Below, one piece after another: positions 22,802-35,339 of a DNA stretch of 64,000 nt; position 1 is the first letter of the stretch, and every line of letters begins with the position of its first letter. Position numbers and translations under genes: made by a program. The DNA is from Aporrectodea caliginosa (lineage: Eukaryota > Annelida > Clitellata > Crassiclitellata > Lumbricidae), in contig JACEVL010000827.1 of the NCBI GenBank assembly GCA_020284085.1, positions 186,001 to 250,000 on the forward strand. Reading direction: 5' to 3'. The notes below the pieces were generated by a model. The model ran no database searches. It saw only the letters and a list, made by a program, of their open reading frames with translations, and was not told where the DNA came from.

Positions 22802-23762
22802 CATAGGCGGAGACTTGGTCTTGGGTTTGGGGGGGGACCGGCGGATCCACACTGTAATGGCAGCATTTTAAGCTGTCATCTGAACAAAATTGCTCTATAA
22901 TTTGAGTGCTGATAGGAACCAGCTGTCACTCGTAGCTTACATGTAGTTTGAGTTGTGTTTGAGTTAGGGTTGTTAATATCGGTTTTTTGGCAAACCGATT
23001 ATCGGTTTTAGAAATCCGATTTTAAACCGATTATTGTTTTTCTATGGGCCATCATTGAAAATTTAATATATTATCATATAATGCAAGTTACTGAAAACCG
23101 ATAATCGCTACGTACCGTAACGTACATACACGTACGGGTTCTACTATTACCTCGTTGGCTGTGGAAGACTTCTTTATATAGGAGGCAACAATACTGTGGG
23201 GGTTCTACTATTACCTTGTTGGCTGTGGAAGTCTCCGCTTTGTAAATGAGAGGCAATAATAGGTCCCTGTGGGGGTTTTACTATTACCTCGTTGGCTGTG
23301 GCAGCTCCGCTTTATATATAAGAGGCAATAATACCTGGCTTTGGGGTTCTACTATTACCTCGTTGACTTTGGAAGACGTCGTTTTATATATATGTGAGGC
23401 AGAATTCGATAATCGTTTTGTCAATATTGAAAACCGATTATCGTTTTCGAAACCGATAATCGGATTTCCGATTATCGTTTAACATCCCTAGTTTGAGTTT
23501 GGGAGAGGGGTTTGGGGAGGGATGCGCCCCTCCCCTATTTATTTTTTAAATTTCCACACTGTAATGGCAGCATTTTAAGCTGTCATCTGAACAAAATTGC
23601 TCTATAATTTGAGTGCTGATAAGAACCAGCTGTCACTCGTAGCTATTATTATTATATTCATGAAATATTTCTGAAATATTGGGGGATATAAGCAGCTCCA
23701 TCCCCCCCACCTTAAGTTTGGGGGGGCCGTCCCCCCGTCCCACCCCTAAGTCTCCGCCCCTG
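22802..23762. mobile_element. hAT-like element with 8-bp target duplication (host of a nested element)
   Basis: Left end CATAGGCGGAGACTT and right end AAGTCTCCGCCCCTG are inverted repeats with one or two mismatches. Both flanks carry CTTTGTTG (22794-22801 and 23763-23770), an 8-bp duplication typical of hAT. Inside are two direct copies of a block 'ccacactgtaatggcagcat' to 'cagctgtcactcgtagct' (22846-22936 and 23554-23643). No transposase is visible, so it is non-autonomous. Confidence 0.85.
22965..23490. mobile_element. Nested hAT-like MITE with 8-bp target duplication
   Basis: Begins TAGGGTTGTTAATATCGG and ends ATCGTTTAACATCCCTA. Both flanks are GTTTGAGT (22957-22964 and 23491-23498). Subterminal regions are rich in the palindromic motif CCGATTATCGG. 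The centre (about 23138-23405) is a four-copy minisatellite of roughly 65 bp starting GGTTCTACTATTACCTCGTT. Confidence 0.9.
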
Positions 23763-23918
23763 CTTTGTTGCCTGTCTCTTTATTTCCCTAACCTTTGGAT
23801 TTCCACTGGACCTTCCAGTGGATTGCAATTCCAGGTTGTGGTTCACTTCAAACTGATCATCAGGTGATGTCTCTGATGGATTATAATAACAGTGTTATGG
23901 AAGTCCTTAGATTAGGGC

Positions 23919-24225
23919 AGAGGTGTCAAAGCTTTTTGTAATGGCGGGCCAGTGGAGGGGGCTCGGTGAACCCGTCCCAGAAAAACTTAGGAAACAAAAT
24001 CTTAAATGGTGCATTTTTAGTATAAAAACAGTCTTAATTTTGATCTTCATTATGAAAACCTCTATAGCGGAGTGAAAATTTAACATTGACTGGCTTATTG
24101 CTAGCACAGCAATTTAATTTAGCTTCATATGCAGTGAAAAATGACAAATTTTAACTTTTGTTCTCGAATTGTGTAGTCTTTAGGCAAGGCTCTGCGAGCC
24201 GGACTTTTGAAACCCATGTATTAGG
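23919..24225. mobile_element. Probable hAT-like MITE (GCAGAGGTGTCAAA end)
   Basis: The left end GCAGAGGTGTCAAAGCTTTT followed by 'ggcgggccag', and the right end 'gcgagccggacttttgaaac', are the diverged inverted ends of a very common animal hAT type. The target duplication is not clear. Confidence 0.55.
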
Positions 24226-24879
24226 GTATAGCTTATTGATGTTAGAACCATATGCATGGACAGAATGGTCCAGCAGGTTACTTCAAGATCTGTCAAATTG
24301 AAGTGAACATTGTCTCAAACACTCTTCATAGCTTTCGGATTGAGTATTGCTTCTGTATGACATCACATTAAAATCACATCTGGCGCAAAGAAACTTTTTA
24401 TATCGACATCGGAACTTCATTATCATCACTGTTGACAAAATTCATCACGAACGTCATTACAGTGCAGAACCGGGAAGCCATAGCAAAGAACTTGTTATGA
24501 CAGCCTAATAAGGATTGAAAATTTATCCACGTATACCACGCTGATGAAAAAGCCCGAAGTCATCGGTGCTATTACCTGGACTCGTTTTTATAGCACACGG
24601 CAGTAATGAGGTTTTGCTGTCCGACCAAATCCCTTCAGGACATCTAGTCAGGACACAGTTTGCGGTTGCTCGCGCAGATCAATCATTGTCTGTTAAGCTC
24701 TGCTGGCTGCTTTTCCCAGCCGAATGCACTAGAAACCATCATCTTGTACTGTAGATGATGATACTGTGGCTGCTTCTTTCTTCATCGTAAGCCGGGATTG
24801 CACTGATATGGTAATGAGTTTGGTGACTCACGTGTTTGTTAAGGTATTTAGCTCTAGGTGGTGATAATAATAATTAATA

Positions 24880-25130
24880 ATAATTCTTCCTTTATTGAAA
24901 CAATCCGGTTGACACATCGCAACCGGTACAGTTTACAGTTATGCAATTGAAACAATTCACAAGAATGCAAATGACAGAAGACATAAATCTTAACTACTAA
25001 CAGAACAGACAGCCTGCAATACACGGTGCTAATAGCAGCCTACAAAGCATGTCTCTCCTATGGGGCTCGAACTCGGTACTCTCGCTCTCTACGCCAGATG
25101 TTATCCAATGCGCTATCAGGCCCCCCCAAT
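24880..25130 (-). mobile_element. tRNA-head SINE with LINE-type tail, family B (inverted)
   Basis: The minus strand starts at GCCTGATAGCGCATTGGATA with GAGTTCGAGCCCC, and ends through GTTGCGATGTGTCAACCGGA and TTGTTTCAATAAAGG. It is the inverted counterpart of 19058-19310. Confidence 0.8.
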
Positions 25131-25368
25131 GTACATTGATGTACTTGTGGCGTTGGGTTATTGATTGTGCATGCATCCAGTTTTAACTGACGAATCATTA
25201 TTATTATTATTATTATTTTCCCCTGAGGTACATATGATCCATCAGGCTTGCAAAAATTAGGGGGCACATTGTTTTTATTATTATTATTATTATTATTATG
25301 CATTTATTGAGCATCACTCACTATCACATGATCAGATTATTAAAGTGTGGATGTGAGAAGAGGATTGG

Positions 25369-25743
25369 CAGTGCTTCCCAAACTTTTCAGTGTCACGAAA
25401 CGGCAGGAATTAACTTTTCAGTGTAACGGACCTGCAGGAATTTTGTCACTGCAGGAGGACCGGTGCCAAATTTATTAATTATTTCTCATTTTCGTTTTCG
25501 ATCACCTAAATTCCTCAAATATGTATTAAAATTGATTTAAATACCACGTTTAGCCAATTCTATGACTATATTGCCCTTTAAATGCTAGTCTAAGCAGTAT
25601 TTTTTGTTATAACTTTAAAAAATATTATAGCCATTTCTTGATTCTGAGACAATTTGACCAGTTTCTTGGCTCACTTTGCGGACCGGCAGCTGAGGGCTCA
25701 CGGGCCAGCACCGGGCCGCGGACCACCACTTTGGGAAGCACTG
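25369..25743. mobile_element. hAT-like MITE (CAGTGCTTCCCAAA ends)
   Basis: The terminal inverted repeats CAGTGCTTCCCAAA and TTTGGGAAGCACTG are perfect over 14 bp. Inner 'cacgaaacggcagg' and 'ccgggccgcggaccacca' resemble the animal hAT type with 'gcggaccgg' motifs. The flanking 8-mers differ, so the duplication has decayed or the element was rearranged. Confidence 0.75.
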
Positions 25744-26039
25744 ATAATTTATAGAGAACACTATAATAAAGAGAAGAAGATTAAAATGGATGTGACGTGT
25801 GGTTCATATGGACAAAGATAGAAGAGCCAGCCAAGTGATGACCTGGATTCCTGAGGGGAAAATAAGAAGAGGAAGACAACGGAAGATTTGACCGGAAACC
25901 GTCAAAGACGACTTGACGTGCTTGGGGATGTCGCTTGAGGATGGGCAGTGGACAGGGACAAGTGGGGAAGCTGCTTTGTCTGATGTGCAGACCCCCACGG
26001 GAAGGACTAAGTACTCAGCTAAGTAAGTATCTAATGTCA

Positions 26040-26165
26040 ATCGATGACATTGAGCACTTCTGAGTGAAGCGTTGACTCAAGTTCCCTACACAGTAACCAT
26101 CTCAGAGCTCTAACCCATACTCGGCGTGTTACGAGGTGAGCGTTTTAACCAATAGGCTACTTCTG
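26040..26165 (-). mobile_element. SINE family B-like head, inverted
   Basis: On the minus strand GTAGCCTATTGGTTAAAACG, then 'ctcacctcgtaacacgccga', then 'gggttagagctctgag' form a tRNA-like head. A direct-orientation cousin lies at 26680-26735 ('gtagccgattggttaaaatg'). Confidence 0.6.
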
Positions 26166-26679
26166 TTTGAGCCCCAGTCTGTTCAAGGAAATTTGCCGTC
26201 GAGCCTGCCATCGCTTGGCATGGGAAAGGAGTGTGGCTGATGGATTCCCCCCCCACCCAATGTTCAGCCATTTCTTTAACACTTTAATGACGAGCAAGTG
26301 CTAAAAGTGATGGGAAACCAATGCAGTTATGTTATGCAAACTCAGAAATGTTAACTCCTCCGAAATGTAAACTCTTCCATTTCGATTTGCTTATACCAAC
26401 AACCTTTCCTGACCTTTTGGATCTAGACTGAGATCTGAAAACTGAAAAATCAAATCTGTATGAAGAGCAGAGTGAATGATGCGAGGAGGCGAAAGAGGCC
26501 GGAAAAATAATACATCATCTAGATATTTAATGACGAGAGTGTGCTTAAAGTGACTGGGAAACCAATGCAGCTCATCATCAAAGTGTTAAGTAGTCAGATA
26601 CGCATATATGGGATGATGTTGATTGCACTGAATGTAAAAGGCTCGATGGCGAATTTCCTTGTACAGACTGGGACTCGAA

Positions 26680-26732
26680 CAGAAGTAGCCGATTGGTTAA
26701 AATGCTCGCCTCGTATGGGTTCAAGCTCTGAG

Positions 26733-26775
<43 letters not shown>

Positions 26776-26900
26776 TAGTCTTTTCTTTATTGAAGCGCCT
26801 GACAAACGCACTGCGCTGTACATTTACATGTTATGCAATTTAATCTTAACTACTAACAGAACAGACAGCCTGCAGCGTGTGTAGATGGTTACTGTGTAGT
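26680..26900. mobile_element. SINE head joined to (ATA)n and LINE tail
   Basis: A tRNA-like head (GTAGCCGATTGGTTAAAATG, GGGTTCAAGCTCTGAG) runs directly into (ATA)n at 26729-26775. An inverted LINE-type tail follows ('tctttattgaagcgcctgac'). Confidence 0.55.
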
Positions 26901-27051
26901 GAACTTGAGTCAACGCTTCACTCACAATTGCTCAATGTCATCAGCTGGTGCTTGGTCATTCAAAAAGTGATATGTAATTACTTTTTGTTAAAGACGTCAA
27001 TAGCCATAGGATGTCGTTGAACTTTTGGAATAAATAAATAACACTGAATGA

Positions 27052-27052
27052 C

Positions 27053-27100
<48 letters not shown>

Positions 27101-27113
27101 CGATGATGGTCGT
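27052..27113. repeat. (GAT)n microsatellite
   Basis: Sixteen to seventeen near-perfect GAT units, with poly-Ser or poly-Ile frames on the reverse strand only as translations of the repeat. Confidence 0.95.
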
Positions 27114-27329
27114 GACATCTGTTTCTGCAACAGGTGGCCTCTTGTGGTTGCTTGATGTGAAAGAGTCACGTGTGGTTGTTGTTCGTTGGCGCACGCTTGC
27201 CAGCCTCTGTCTCGTGGATCTTAATTGATTTTATTCTGAGGTGTATCTATCGGCTGTGGAAAACATGCCAGGCTTCTTCGATTCATATCAGTCAGTCTCC
27301 GCTCTGATGCAAAGCCTGTAGAGGGCGTT

Positions 27330-28290
27330 GCTGTTGCTGTTGATGATGATGACAGTGACGATGATGATTACCATGAAGATGATGGTGATGACAATGATGA
27401 TGACAATGAGGATGACAATGAAGATGATGGTAGTAGATTTCGTTTATTATTAAGATACAAAGTTGACATACCGCAACTTGTTTACATGAGATAATGAAAG
27501 TAATGAAATTAAAAACTATAAGTTTATGCCTATAGTCAGGATTGAGAGTTAAAACTTAACATCCCGAATGGTTTGATATAGAACCCTAGAGATGAAATTG
27601 TGGTCATCTTTTTTTGGGAGTTCATATTCATGAGGTCTAGGGCGCAGAGCATAAGGCCTACAAACGGTCGGAGAAAAGAGGCCTCTAAGCACATGTTGTG
27701 AGTTCCGATTGACCGCAAGCAGGAGTTTGACATCTGCTTCTTCCATCATTCGGTCTAAATCCTGTTGTTGAGGAGGAAGGTAGCCCAGTCGTTTGGCCCT
27801 TTGCAGGAAACGTTGGAGTTTTAGTCGGTCAATTGCGGTGGTGAATCCCCACCAAGCAGGGGAGGCATAGAGAAGGCGAGAGATGGTAGTTGCACGTGCA
27901 ACTTGGTGATGACAATGATGATGACAATGAAGATGATGGTGATGACAATGATGATGACGACAATGAAGATGACAATGAAGATGATGGTGATGACAATGAT
28001 GATGACGACAATGAAGATGACAGTGAAGATGATGGTGATGACAATGATGATGACAATGAGGATGACAATGAAGATGATGGTGATGACAATGATGATGACA
28101 ATGAAGATGACAGTGAAGATGATGGTGATGACAATGATGATGACAATGAGGATGACAATGAAGATGATGGTGATGACAATGATGATGACAATGAAGATGA
28201 CAGTGAAGATGATGGTGATGACAATGATGATGACAATGAAGATGACAGTGAAGATGATGGTGATGACAGTTACAAAGATAGCAGCAGTGA
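27330..28290. repeat. GAT/GAC/AAT-rich minisatellite with acidic frame
   Basis: From 27903 to 28273, 27-54-bp units such as 'gatgatggtgatgacaatga' and 'tgatgacaatgaagatgac' are tandemly arranged in higher-order blocks. A shorter outlier is at 27335-27430, separated by the LINE fragment. The 134-codon DDDNEDD frame is open because the unit length is a multiple of three; there is no splice signal or other sign of expression. Confidence 0.9.
27440..27900 (-). mobile_element. LINE 3' part with RT C-terminal region (third family)
   Basis: On the minus strand the sequence encodes SRLLYASPAWWGFTTAIDRL, KLQRFLQRAKRLGYLPPQQQ, then YALRPRPHEYELPKKDDHNF and ISRVLYQ. 'SRLLYASPAWWG....R..L..F..RA.R' followed by HEYELP.KDD.NFI.RVLY is a well-known C-terminal arrangement of RTE/jockey-like reverse transcriptases. 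The same NFIPRVLY end occurs at 35500 and 41110. The frame is open for most of this stretch. Confidence 0.8.
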
Positions 28291-29209
28291 ATGACTACCG
28301 GTAGTTATGACGACAGATTACGATTATGGTTATGATGAAGATAGTGATAATGAGGGCGACAGTCACAGTGACGACATTTGATGACAATAACAATGATGCT
28401 GATAACAATGACAGAAACAGCAGTGATGATGATGATGATTATGGTTATGATGAACTTCAGATGAAGATGGTAATAATGACTGCGACGGTCACATTGGCGA
28501 CAGTGATGATGATGCTGATAACAATGACAGAAGCAGCAGTGATGAACAGTGGTTATCACGGTTCTCATCATTACCATATAATCAATCATCATCACTGTCA
28601 TTCTGTCATTGTTGGTGGTGACGAAGGCGATGATGAAATAATGAACTTAAAAGGACGGTTACGTACAATGCCGTACATACATGTACATGTGTGTGTGTTT
28701 GTTTGTATCCTATTTCTACTGTGAATTTCAGCTTTCACATTTGTTAATGCTCTAGAATATAAAGGCTTATATACTGTATTGTATTTGATCATCTATAAAG
28801 CGTTTCTCACAACATAGGCCTTTCAGAAGTGCTCCCAGTAAAAGGTACTCTGAGAGAAAAGGAAGGTTTCAAGGTGAGAGTAAGAATTAGACCTGCTACC
28901 AACGGGGATTTTAGAGTGTATAGAATGACATGTGAATGCTTCATGAACTGTCAGTTTGATGCATTGTCAATGAATGTGCTATACCTGTTGCTAGAGTAAG
29001 TAAGTAAGTGGGAAATTGAGTAGGCACACTCGTTTCTTCTTCTTTGAGTCCCCAGGATCGGCAAGGGTTGAGTCCCAAGGTTGTGAACACAAGTCTGGTC
29101 AAGGTCTTGTTGTTTACTGAGCTCAGCTGATGTCAGTATCAAATTATATTGCTTGGTGATAGTGACACCTGTGTGAAAATGAGGGACATTAGTAGTGGTG
29201 TATGTACGG

Positions 29210-29210
29210 T

Positions 29211-29306
<96 letters not shown>
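29210..29306. repeat. (GT)n microsatellite
   Basis: About 95 bp of perfect GT repeat, then a TATG-rich tract to 29480. Confidence 0.97.
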
Positions 29307-29502
29307 CAAATGTATGTTTATATGTATGTATTTATATATGTTTATGTGTATGTATGTATGAATTACTGGTATATAATTATGTTTGTACATATGTATGTAT
29401 ATATTTATGTTTGCCTGAATGCCTGTATGTGTACCGGTATGTTTGTATATATGTGCCTCTTATTGGTGTGCACTGCAAGATGCGCTTTATAAATATATAA
29501 AT

Positions 29503-29968
29503 TAGGGCTGCAGATTTTAACGATTAATTAATCGATTAATCGTTAAAAAATGTAATCGATTAATTTCGGCTTGTTCGATTAATTTTCGATTAATTTTCTT
29601 ACTTATTTTACGACGTCAACCGACCTATTTCCGGAATAATATGGCGAACAGTAATAATGTGAAACATTTGAGTGAAAAATTAAGCAATCATTTTGCATTT
29701 AAGGTAAATGCTGAAGGAAAAGTCGAAGATAGAGAAATTATTGAAGATTTTGATAGATAGAAGGTAGTTACTACTGACTACATTTCTCAGTTTGACAGTT
29801 TGAACTTTAGCATGTCGAATGATTGAAAGATTTTTGCAGTGTATACAGTCTAAACAGTTTTTCACGCTTTATGTAATATGGACCAAAATTAATCGAATTT
29901 GATCGATTAATCTCGATTAAATTTTGGAGATTAATCGATTAAAATTATTTTAATCAGTACCAGCCCTA
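29503..29968. mobile_element. hAT-like MITE with 8-bp target duplication
   Basis: Begins TAGGGCTGCAGATTTTAACG and ends TAATCAGTACCAGCCCTA; the outer 8 bases TAGGGCTG/CAGCCCTA are perfect inverted repeats. The flanks are both ATATAAAT (29495-29502 and 29969-29976). The inner ends are palindrome-rich (ATTAATCGATTAAT repeated). No transposase. Confidence 0.9.
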
Positions 29969-30054
29969 ATATAAATGCAATACAATACAATATTCATGTG
30001 TGTAAAACTGTGTATGTACATATGTATATGTGTAATACTTTTTGTGTCTGTATT

Positions 30055-30118
30055 TATGCGTGAATGTATGTATGTATGCATGTCTGTATGTATGTATGTA
30101 TGTATGTATGTATATGAG
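30055..30118. repeat. (TATG)n microsatellite
   Basis: A tract of TATG units between 30066 and 30112. Confidence 0.9.
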
Positions 30119-31494
30119 TGTTTATCCAGACATTGTGGTGCCTCTTAGTACTTGACAGGAGGCAACACTGGCGTTATCGGTAGCACACAGAGTCCACTCA
30201 GACAGGCCAGGGCCCTCTGGTGGTGCCTCCCATTACAACTGCATGGCACTCAGCTGGTGACATTTCTCCGTGGTCACAGTTTCAAGTGCTAATTGGGATC
30301 AGCGTTGCTTATCGTCGAGGATTTGGGGACCCAGCGATTCCAATATTGATGTAGCATGGAATTTCCAATATAGTTTTCGAAACAACAGCTCTTCCATGTT
30401 CAAATGCTGACGTACCATTTTGTTTTAAACCATTGCTACCACTCCTTGGGATTTTCCAAAATCTTCGGATATTGGGGTCGACTTCAGATCTGAGGATTTT
30501 GCTTAGCAATCTTGGGATTTTTTCTAAGGTCTACACCCTGCAGACTAGTTTTTACCATACTTTCCAACAGTGCTAGTGAATCAGATTAGACAAAACTCGC
30601 TCAGTGGCTCTGTCTGAAAGAGGTTTATTATTATGTTACGCTCTACACATTTTTAGATACGATACGATACGATATTGTAACTTGTAAGCCTTGTAATTTG
30701 TTAATTCAATGTTATGCTCCGGTTTGTTCTTTGCCAGTTATTAGCTTGGCATTTTTGTAAATAATTGCGGTTGTTAAAATGCATTTCATATTTTATCACA
30801 ACTTTTTCCCTTTCAGTAACTTGGGATTTTGCTGTACACTCCTTACTAATATTGAGATTTTTCTGGCAAGATCTTGGGATTTCAGAAAATGGAAAGTGGT
30901 AGCGCTGTTTTAAACTGAGGATGAGGACCATGTGGTGGGTGTTCTGGTGAGATCAGATAGGAGGCTGTCCGAAAAGGAGCGGCCCTTAATGATGTGCATA
31001 ACAGTGGTATATCTCTTTAGATATATTATATCGTTTATGGCGAGTTGCCAAGAAAAGCACTCGGCTTCCCCATTCAGTCCTACTCCGGCCACACAAGGTT
31101 TGATTTATGGCGGCACGATCATCATTGTTTTCCCTCCTGTCCGAAGCGCCAACGACGACGCGCAATTGCTTTCGAGTCTAGTCCAGCGGTTGATTAGTCT
31201 GATCCAGTGATTTTCTCCAGTGTACACGTTCTGCTGTGACGCTTTCTGGATGCCGCCCTTGGGAAATTCGATTCGCGTCAACAGATGCGTTATGTATACG
31301 ACGATCCCCCCCCGATGAATGTGTGTCCTGGATGTGTGTCCGCTTGTGACTGACATTTATGACTGACACATTGTCCGACTGACAATCGGTTTCGTTGATG
31401 TCGGTGGTAGCTGTTTGTTTGTTGTTTCTTTCTAGTGACTCTGTAAATGTATTGTAAATGTAGTACCACGTTTTACTATAGCCTATATCTGTAT

Positions 31495-31690
31495 GGCCTC
31501 AATCCTGCAGTTTTCATGTTCTGCAGCACTGCTTCCCGTTTGAATGGGTGTCATGCCTTTTAAGGCTCCCTGTTTACAGACCGTGCTAGCCCGAGATTAA
31601 ATTCTCTTAAATAAGCCACCGTTTGTATGCTAATCGGCATTCTCTTGCACAGAGGCTTTAACCAATTTGGCTAACTGCAAGATGCACTAT
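31495..31690 (-). mobile_element. SINE family D, copy 2
   Basis: Contains the family phrases 'ctgcagcactgcttcccgtt', 'tttaaggctccctg' and 'accgtgctagcccgagatta'. The tRNA-like end near 31660-31680 reads, on the minus strand, like GCCAAATTGGTTAAAGC. Confidence 0.6.
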
Positions 31691-32254
31691 ATAAATTGGA
31701 GTCTTTGTTAGTGACCGCTGGTTATTGAGTATGTTTATATGTATTAAAAAACATAAATGATTTTCAGGTTGGTTTGCTAGGAAAAATTGCCAGCAAGCTT
31801 GCCCATAAACATATGATGGGTAGTCTTAAGCATGTATAATGAAACTGAGAGCAGGTAATGTTAGGGACTCTATAACAATAGACCACCAAGGTGGTAATTG
31901 TAACGTAGCCTAATAATTGCCAGAGGTACCAATGGCCGTCATGGACATACATTATGGGACCCTTTAAGGATCATAACTATGCAGAAATAGTTATGTGGTC
32001 ATTCTGACAAGGAAACGCTATATGACATAATTATTATCTTGAATTAATTTCTTTCTGAAAGCAATTTCTTATGTTTTTAATGCGTCAAGGTACATAAAAT
32101 CCATCTTGAACGGCCCTTATTCTTCAAAATCCGGTGTGAAACAATTCCACGGCGTTGAAATGTTGATCATCAGAGCCAGGCGCTGAAACAGATAGGAAGT
32201 CTCTCCTGTCTGATGCGGTGCTGAGGTGCTCGCTCAAGGACCAAGACAAAAGCT

Positions 32255-32560
32255 GTTACTTTATTGTATTGTATTGTATCTGGGCATTTATAAGGCGCCT
32301 CTAGCAGTAGTGACTATTCAGAGGGTTCCCAGCGTGAGCAGTATGAGGAAACAGAAAAGTTTTAAAGCAGCGGACCAAAGTGGTTAAACCACCCACCAGA
32401 TTCTCAACGTGAATTTGTGGGGGTAAGGTTATTCCACAAAGAAGGACCCACAGTTGCAAAGGTGTGGCATTGAACAATGGCTATCCTGCCTGCCCAGGGG
32501 ATGAAGATGTCAAATCCTTTAGTGTTCACCAGGCCCAAGCTTTCGAAAGCCAGAGGACAA
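32255..32560 (-). mobile_element. LINE 3' end fragment
   Basis: It starts, in plus orientation, with 'gggcatttataaggcgcctc', 'gactattcagagg' and continues with 'attccacaaagaaggaccca', the inverse of the 'GP.LWN.LP' RT end. Eroded. Confidence 0.55.
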
Positions 32561-33294
32561 AGTGGTGGTCAACGAGAAGTTGGTTGTATTTGGCGTTTTT
32601 GCTTAGTGGTTAGTTATTTTTAAATTTTGTTGAAATGCATAATAACTGGAATAATCATTGTCGTTCTGTTGACTTCATCAGAAACTGATCTGTCAGTGTG
32701 GAGTACATTTCAATCGAGCATTTCGAGTACAGTATAATTGATCTTCTTGCCTTTGATGTTGGTGAAGTGGGAAGGTGAATGGGTTCAACGTCGCTAGAAC
32801 TAGCTGTTGTTCAGTAGGATTTTTCGTATTTGTTCTGCTTCTAAAGGATAGTGTGGTAAGATATGTTATGTGTTGATGTGCATGTTCCCAAAGTGTCATT
32901 TGTGTAGTCTTTCAACGTGCAGTCTCATCACATGTGTAGTTGCATAACTGTGTAGTCATATCAATTGTGTAGTCTCTGTGTAACATATTCTGATAGCTTT
33001 GCATATGTATAGTTGTCATACTTGCATAATTTTCTTGCATGCAAATGCAAGGTTTTAACGCCAGGAGATTTTTTGTAACACTGATATAGAGTTGTTACAT
33101 TCATCTTCTGTCAAAGTCATTGCTTGATGAGAGTTGCAGTACAGTAAATGTGCTTACTGCTGTATTCAAATGTCTGCATCAGTTAAGCTGAGAACAGATG
33201 ACCTCAGAAAATTGGTCTAAATAATCTTTTGTCAAAGTACAATCCTGGTAACAGTACAATCGGCCTCACTGAACAGCTAAGTATGGCCAAACAA

Positions 33295-33372
33295 TAGGTT
33301 AAATATGGTAAACAATATAAAGTTAAGTATGGCAAAACAATCGAATGTTAAGTATGGCAAAACAATATATTA
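33295..33372 (+). repeat. Short tandem/dispersed 'taagtatggcaaaacaat' repeats
   Basis: About four degenerate copies of a motif like TTAAGTATGGCAAAACAAT. Confidence 0.7.
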
Positions 33373-35285
33373 TTACATGAGCAGAGTAGGTAATTATCTA
33401 AGCAAACTAGTAGAACTTTAAAATAAGGAGCATTACTGTACAGACTGTCAATCTAACATCAGCTTTTATAATTTACACAGTATAATGGGCATTACACAAA
33501 TTAACCCAATACGACAATACTCTAAATCATTATGAAATCCTCTTATCTGCCCAATTATTTGTTAAGTGTTTTGAACAGTGTTGAGTTTAGTCTTTCTGTT
33601 TTGTGTTTAGAGAAGAGCTTTTGTTGTTGTTTAGTTGCTTAATTGTGCCTCTCTAATTTGACGAGGAAATATTTAAGTGTTGCACTCATTAATACTCTGA
33701 TCCTTTTTTTGTATTGTGCAGAGTGTTTCTGAAGCGTTCTTCTGCACATTCCGTCAATTTTATGCTCATGTTGCTCAATTTCTGAAGTAAAGAAAAGCTA
33801 ACAATTATTTTCTGAATGGCTGAAGGAGTTTCTTGTGCTGGCTACTTGCTTCATACTGAACGTTTTATGCACGTCCAGAGCTACCTGACCAAGAGGTATC
33901 CACTGCAAGTCCAAGTGAGAGGGTGGAAATAATTGACTTTTAATTGAACATTATTATTACTTGCGCCATCGATTGATGTCTTCCAGAGCTACCTGCATTA
34001 GACAACTGCAAGCAATGAGAGAAGTTGCTAATTGCATTATTATAAATGTCAACCCCATATATTTTTTCTCTGTTTTGAGCTACATCTATCATAAAATTCC
34101 TATAAACTGACCTATAATTCCATCACGTGACTATGACCTATCCACGATCTCACCAGTGACTATAAATTCTACATAGAGAATCGACCACTGACATGAAGGC
34201 TCTTTGCTCCTGCGAGCGTACTCAAAATTCCAGGAAACCATAGACAGCGTCGTCATCAACAACAGCCTTCGAAAGCATTGGCCTGGGGTTACGTAATCTT
34301 CCTGCCAAACAGCTCTGCAAACAGCAGCCCAACGACAACCGGTCACGGTGTATTTGTTAAACGTTTCTGGTAATACAAAGTGATGACGAAGGAATGTAGG
34401 CCAATCGTATTAAAGAGCTCTGCTCGCTGAGTAAACTTGGAACGCCTTCAATGCATGCTCAGGGACAACACCGAATGCTCCCTCAGCATAGTGTTGTAGT
34501 GATCAGTGATCAAAAACCCTGGACAGAATAAGAAAAGCTTATATGTTTTCATGTAATCTATATTAATGTTAAGTAAATAAGTAATCTTTACTAGCACAAG
34601 ACAAACATTCATACTCTATGGCAAGTATGCATAGAGTGGCAAAAAGTATAGCACAATGTCTGTAGAACAAAGCAAAAATAAAACCGTTGCAGTATTATAA
34701 ACAGTTATGTGTTGCTTACAGTTTGTGATTTCTGATCAAAAGCTTTGATATTACTATTTGTCTGTGACTAAGACCAGGTCGGGTCTCGCTGATGAGACCC
34801 AGTTAAACCCTGAATCCATTAAAAAAAATTTTGAATGGCACCTCTGCAAAAATCATATTCGTAAACTCTGAATTTTTAGAGCTGTACGCAAATGCTAAGT
34901 GTAGGGTGCCAGATTATTTACCAGCATTGCATCAAGTTTGGGGATTGTCCAGAGATAGCAGAAGAAGTAACAGATTTGATTTCTAGGAGCCTGGAGAAGG
35001 AGTGAGATGGAAAAGCCATCTGTAAACAGTTATAGTGGATTAATTATTATTATTACTACTAATATTATATCGCCACAAGGTACATATGATTCCTTGGGGA
35101 ATTAGATGTTAATTAATTAATTAATTAATTTCTGGATTGGCTAAACCTTGTCAGGTTCCTTAAATTACTATTATTAGCATTATTTTTATTATCATTTTTT
35201 CCCCCGAGGTTGATATGATCCCTCAGGTGATAACAAAATTGTCCAGAGACAGAAAACTAATGGGTATCTGGAATGGTAATTTTGT

Positions 35286-35292
35286 GGTTGTT

Positions 35293-35327
<35 letters not shown>
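35286..35327. repeat. (GTT)n microsatellite
   Basis: About thirteen GTT units; it adjoins the ATT-type repeat family block at 35195-35285. Confidence 0.9.
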
Positions 35328-35328
<1 letters not shown>

Positions 35329-35339
35329 CTGCATTTATG

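Noticed and set aside
27829..28304. Acidic and Met-rich 130-codon frames as genes
   Set aside because: Minisatellite translation in several frames, no exon signals.
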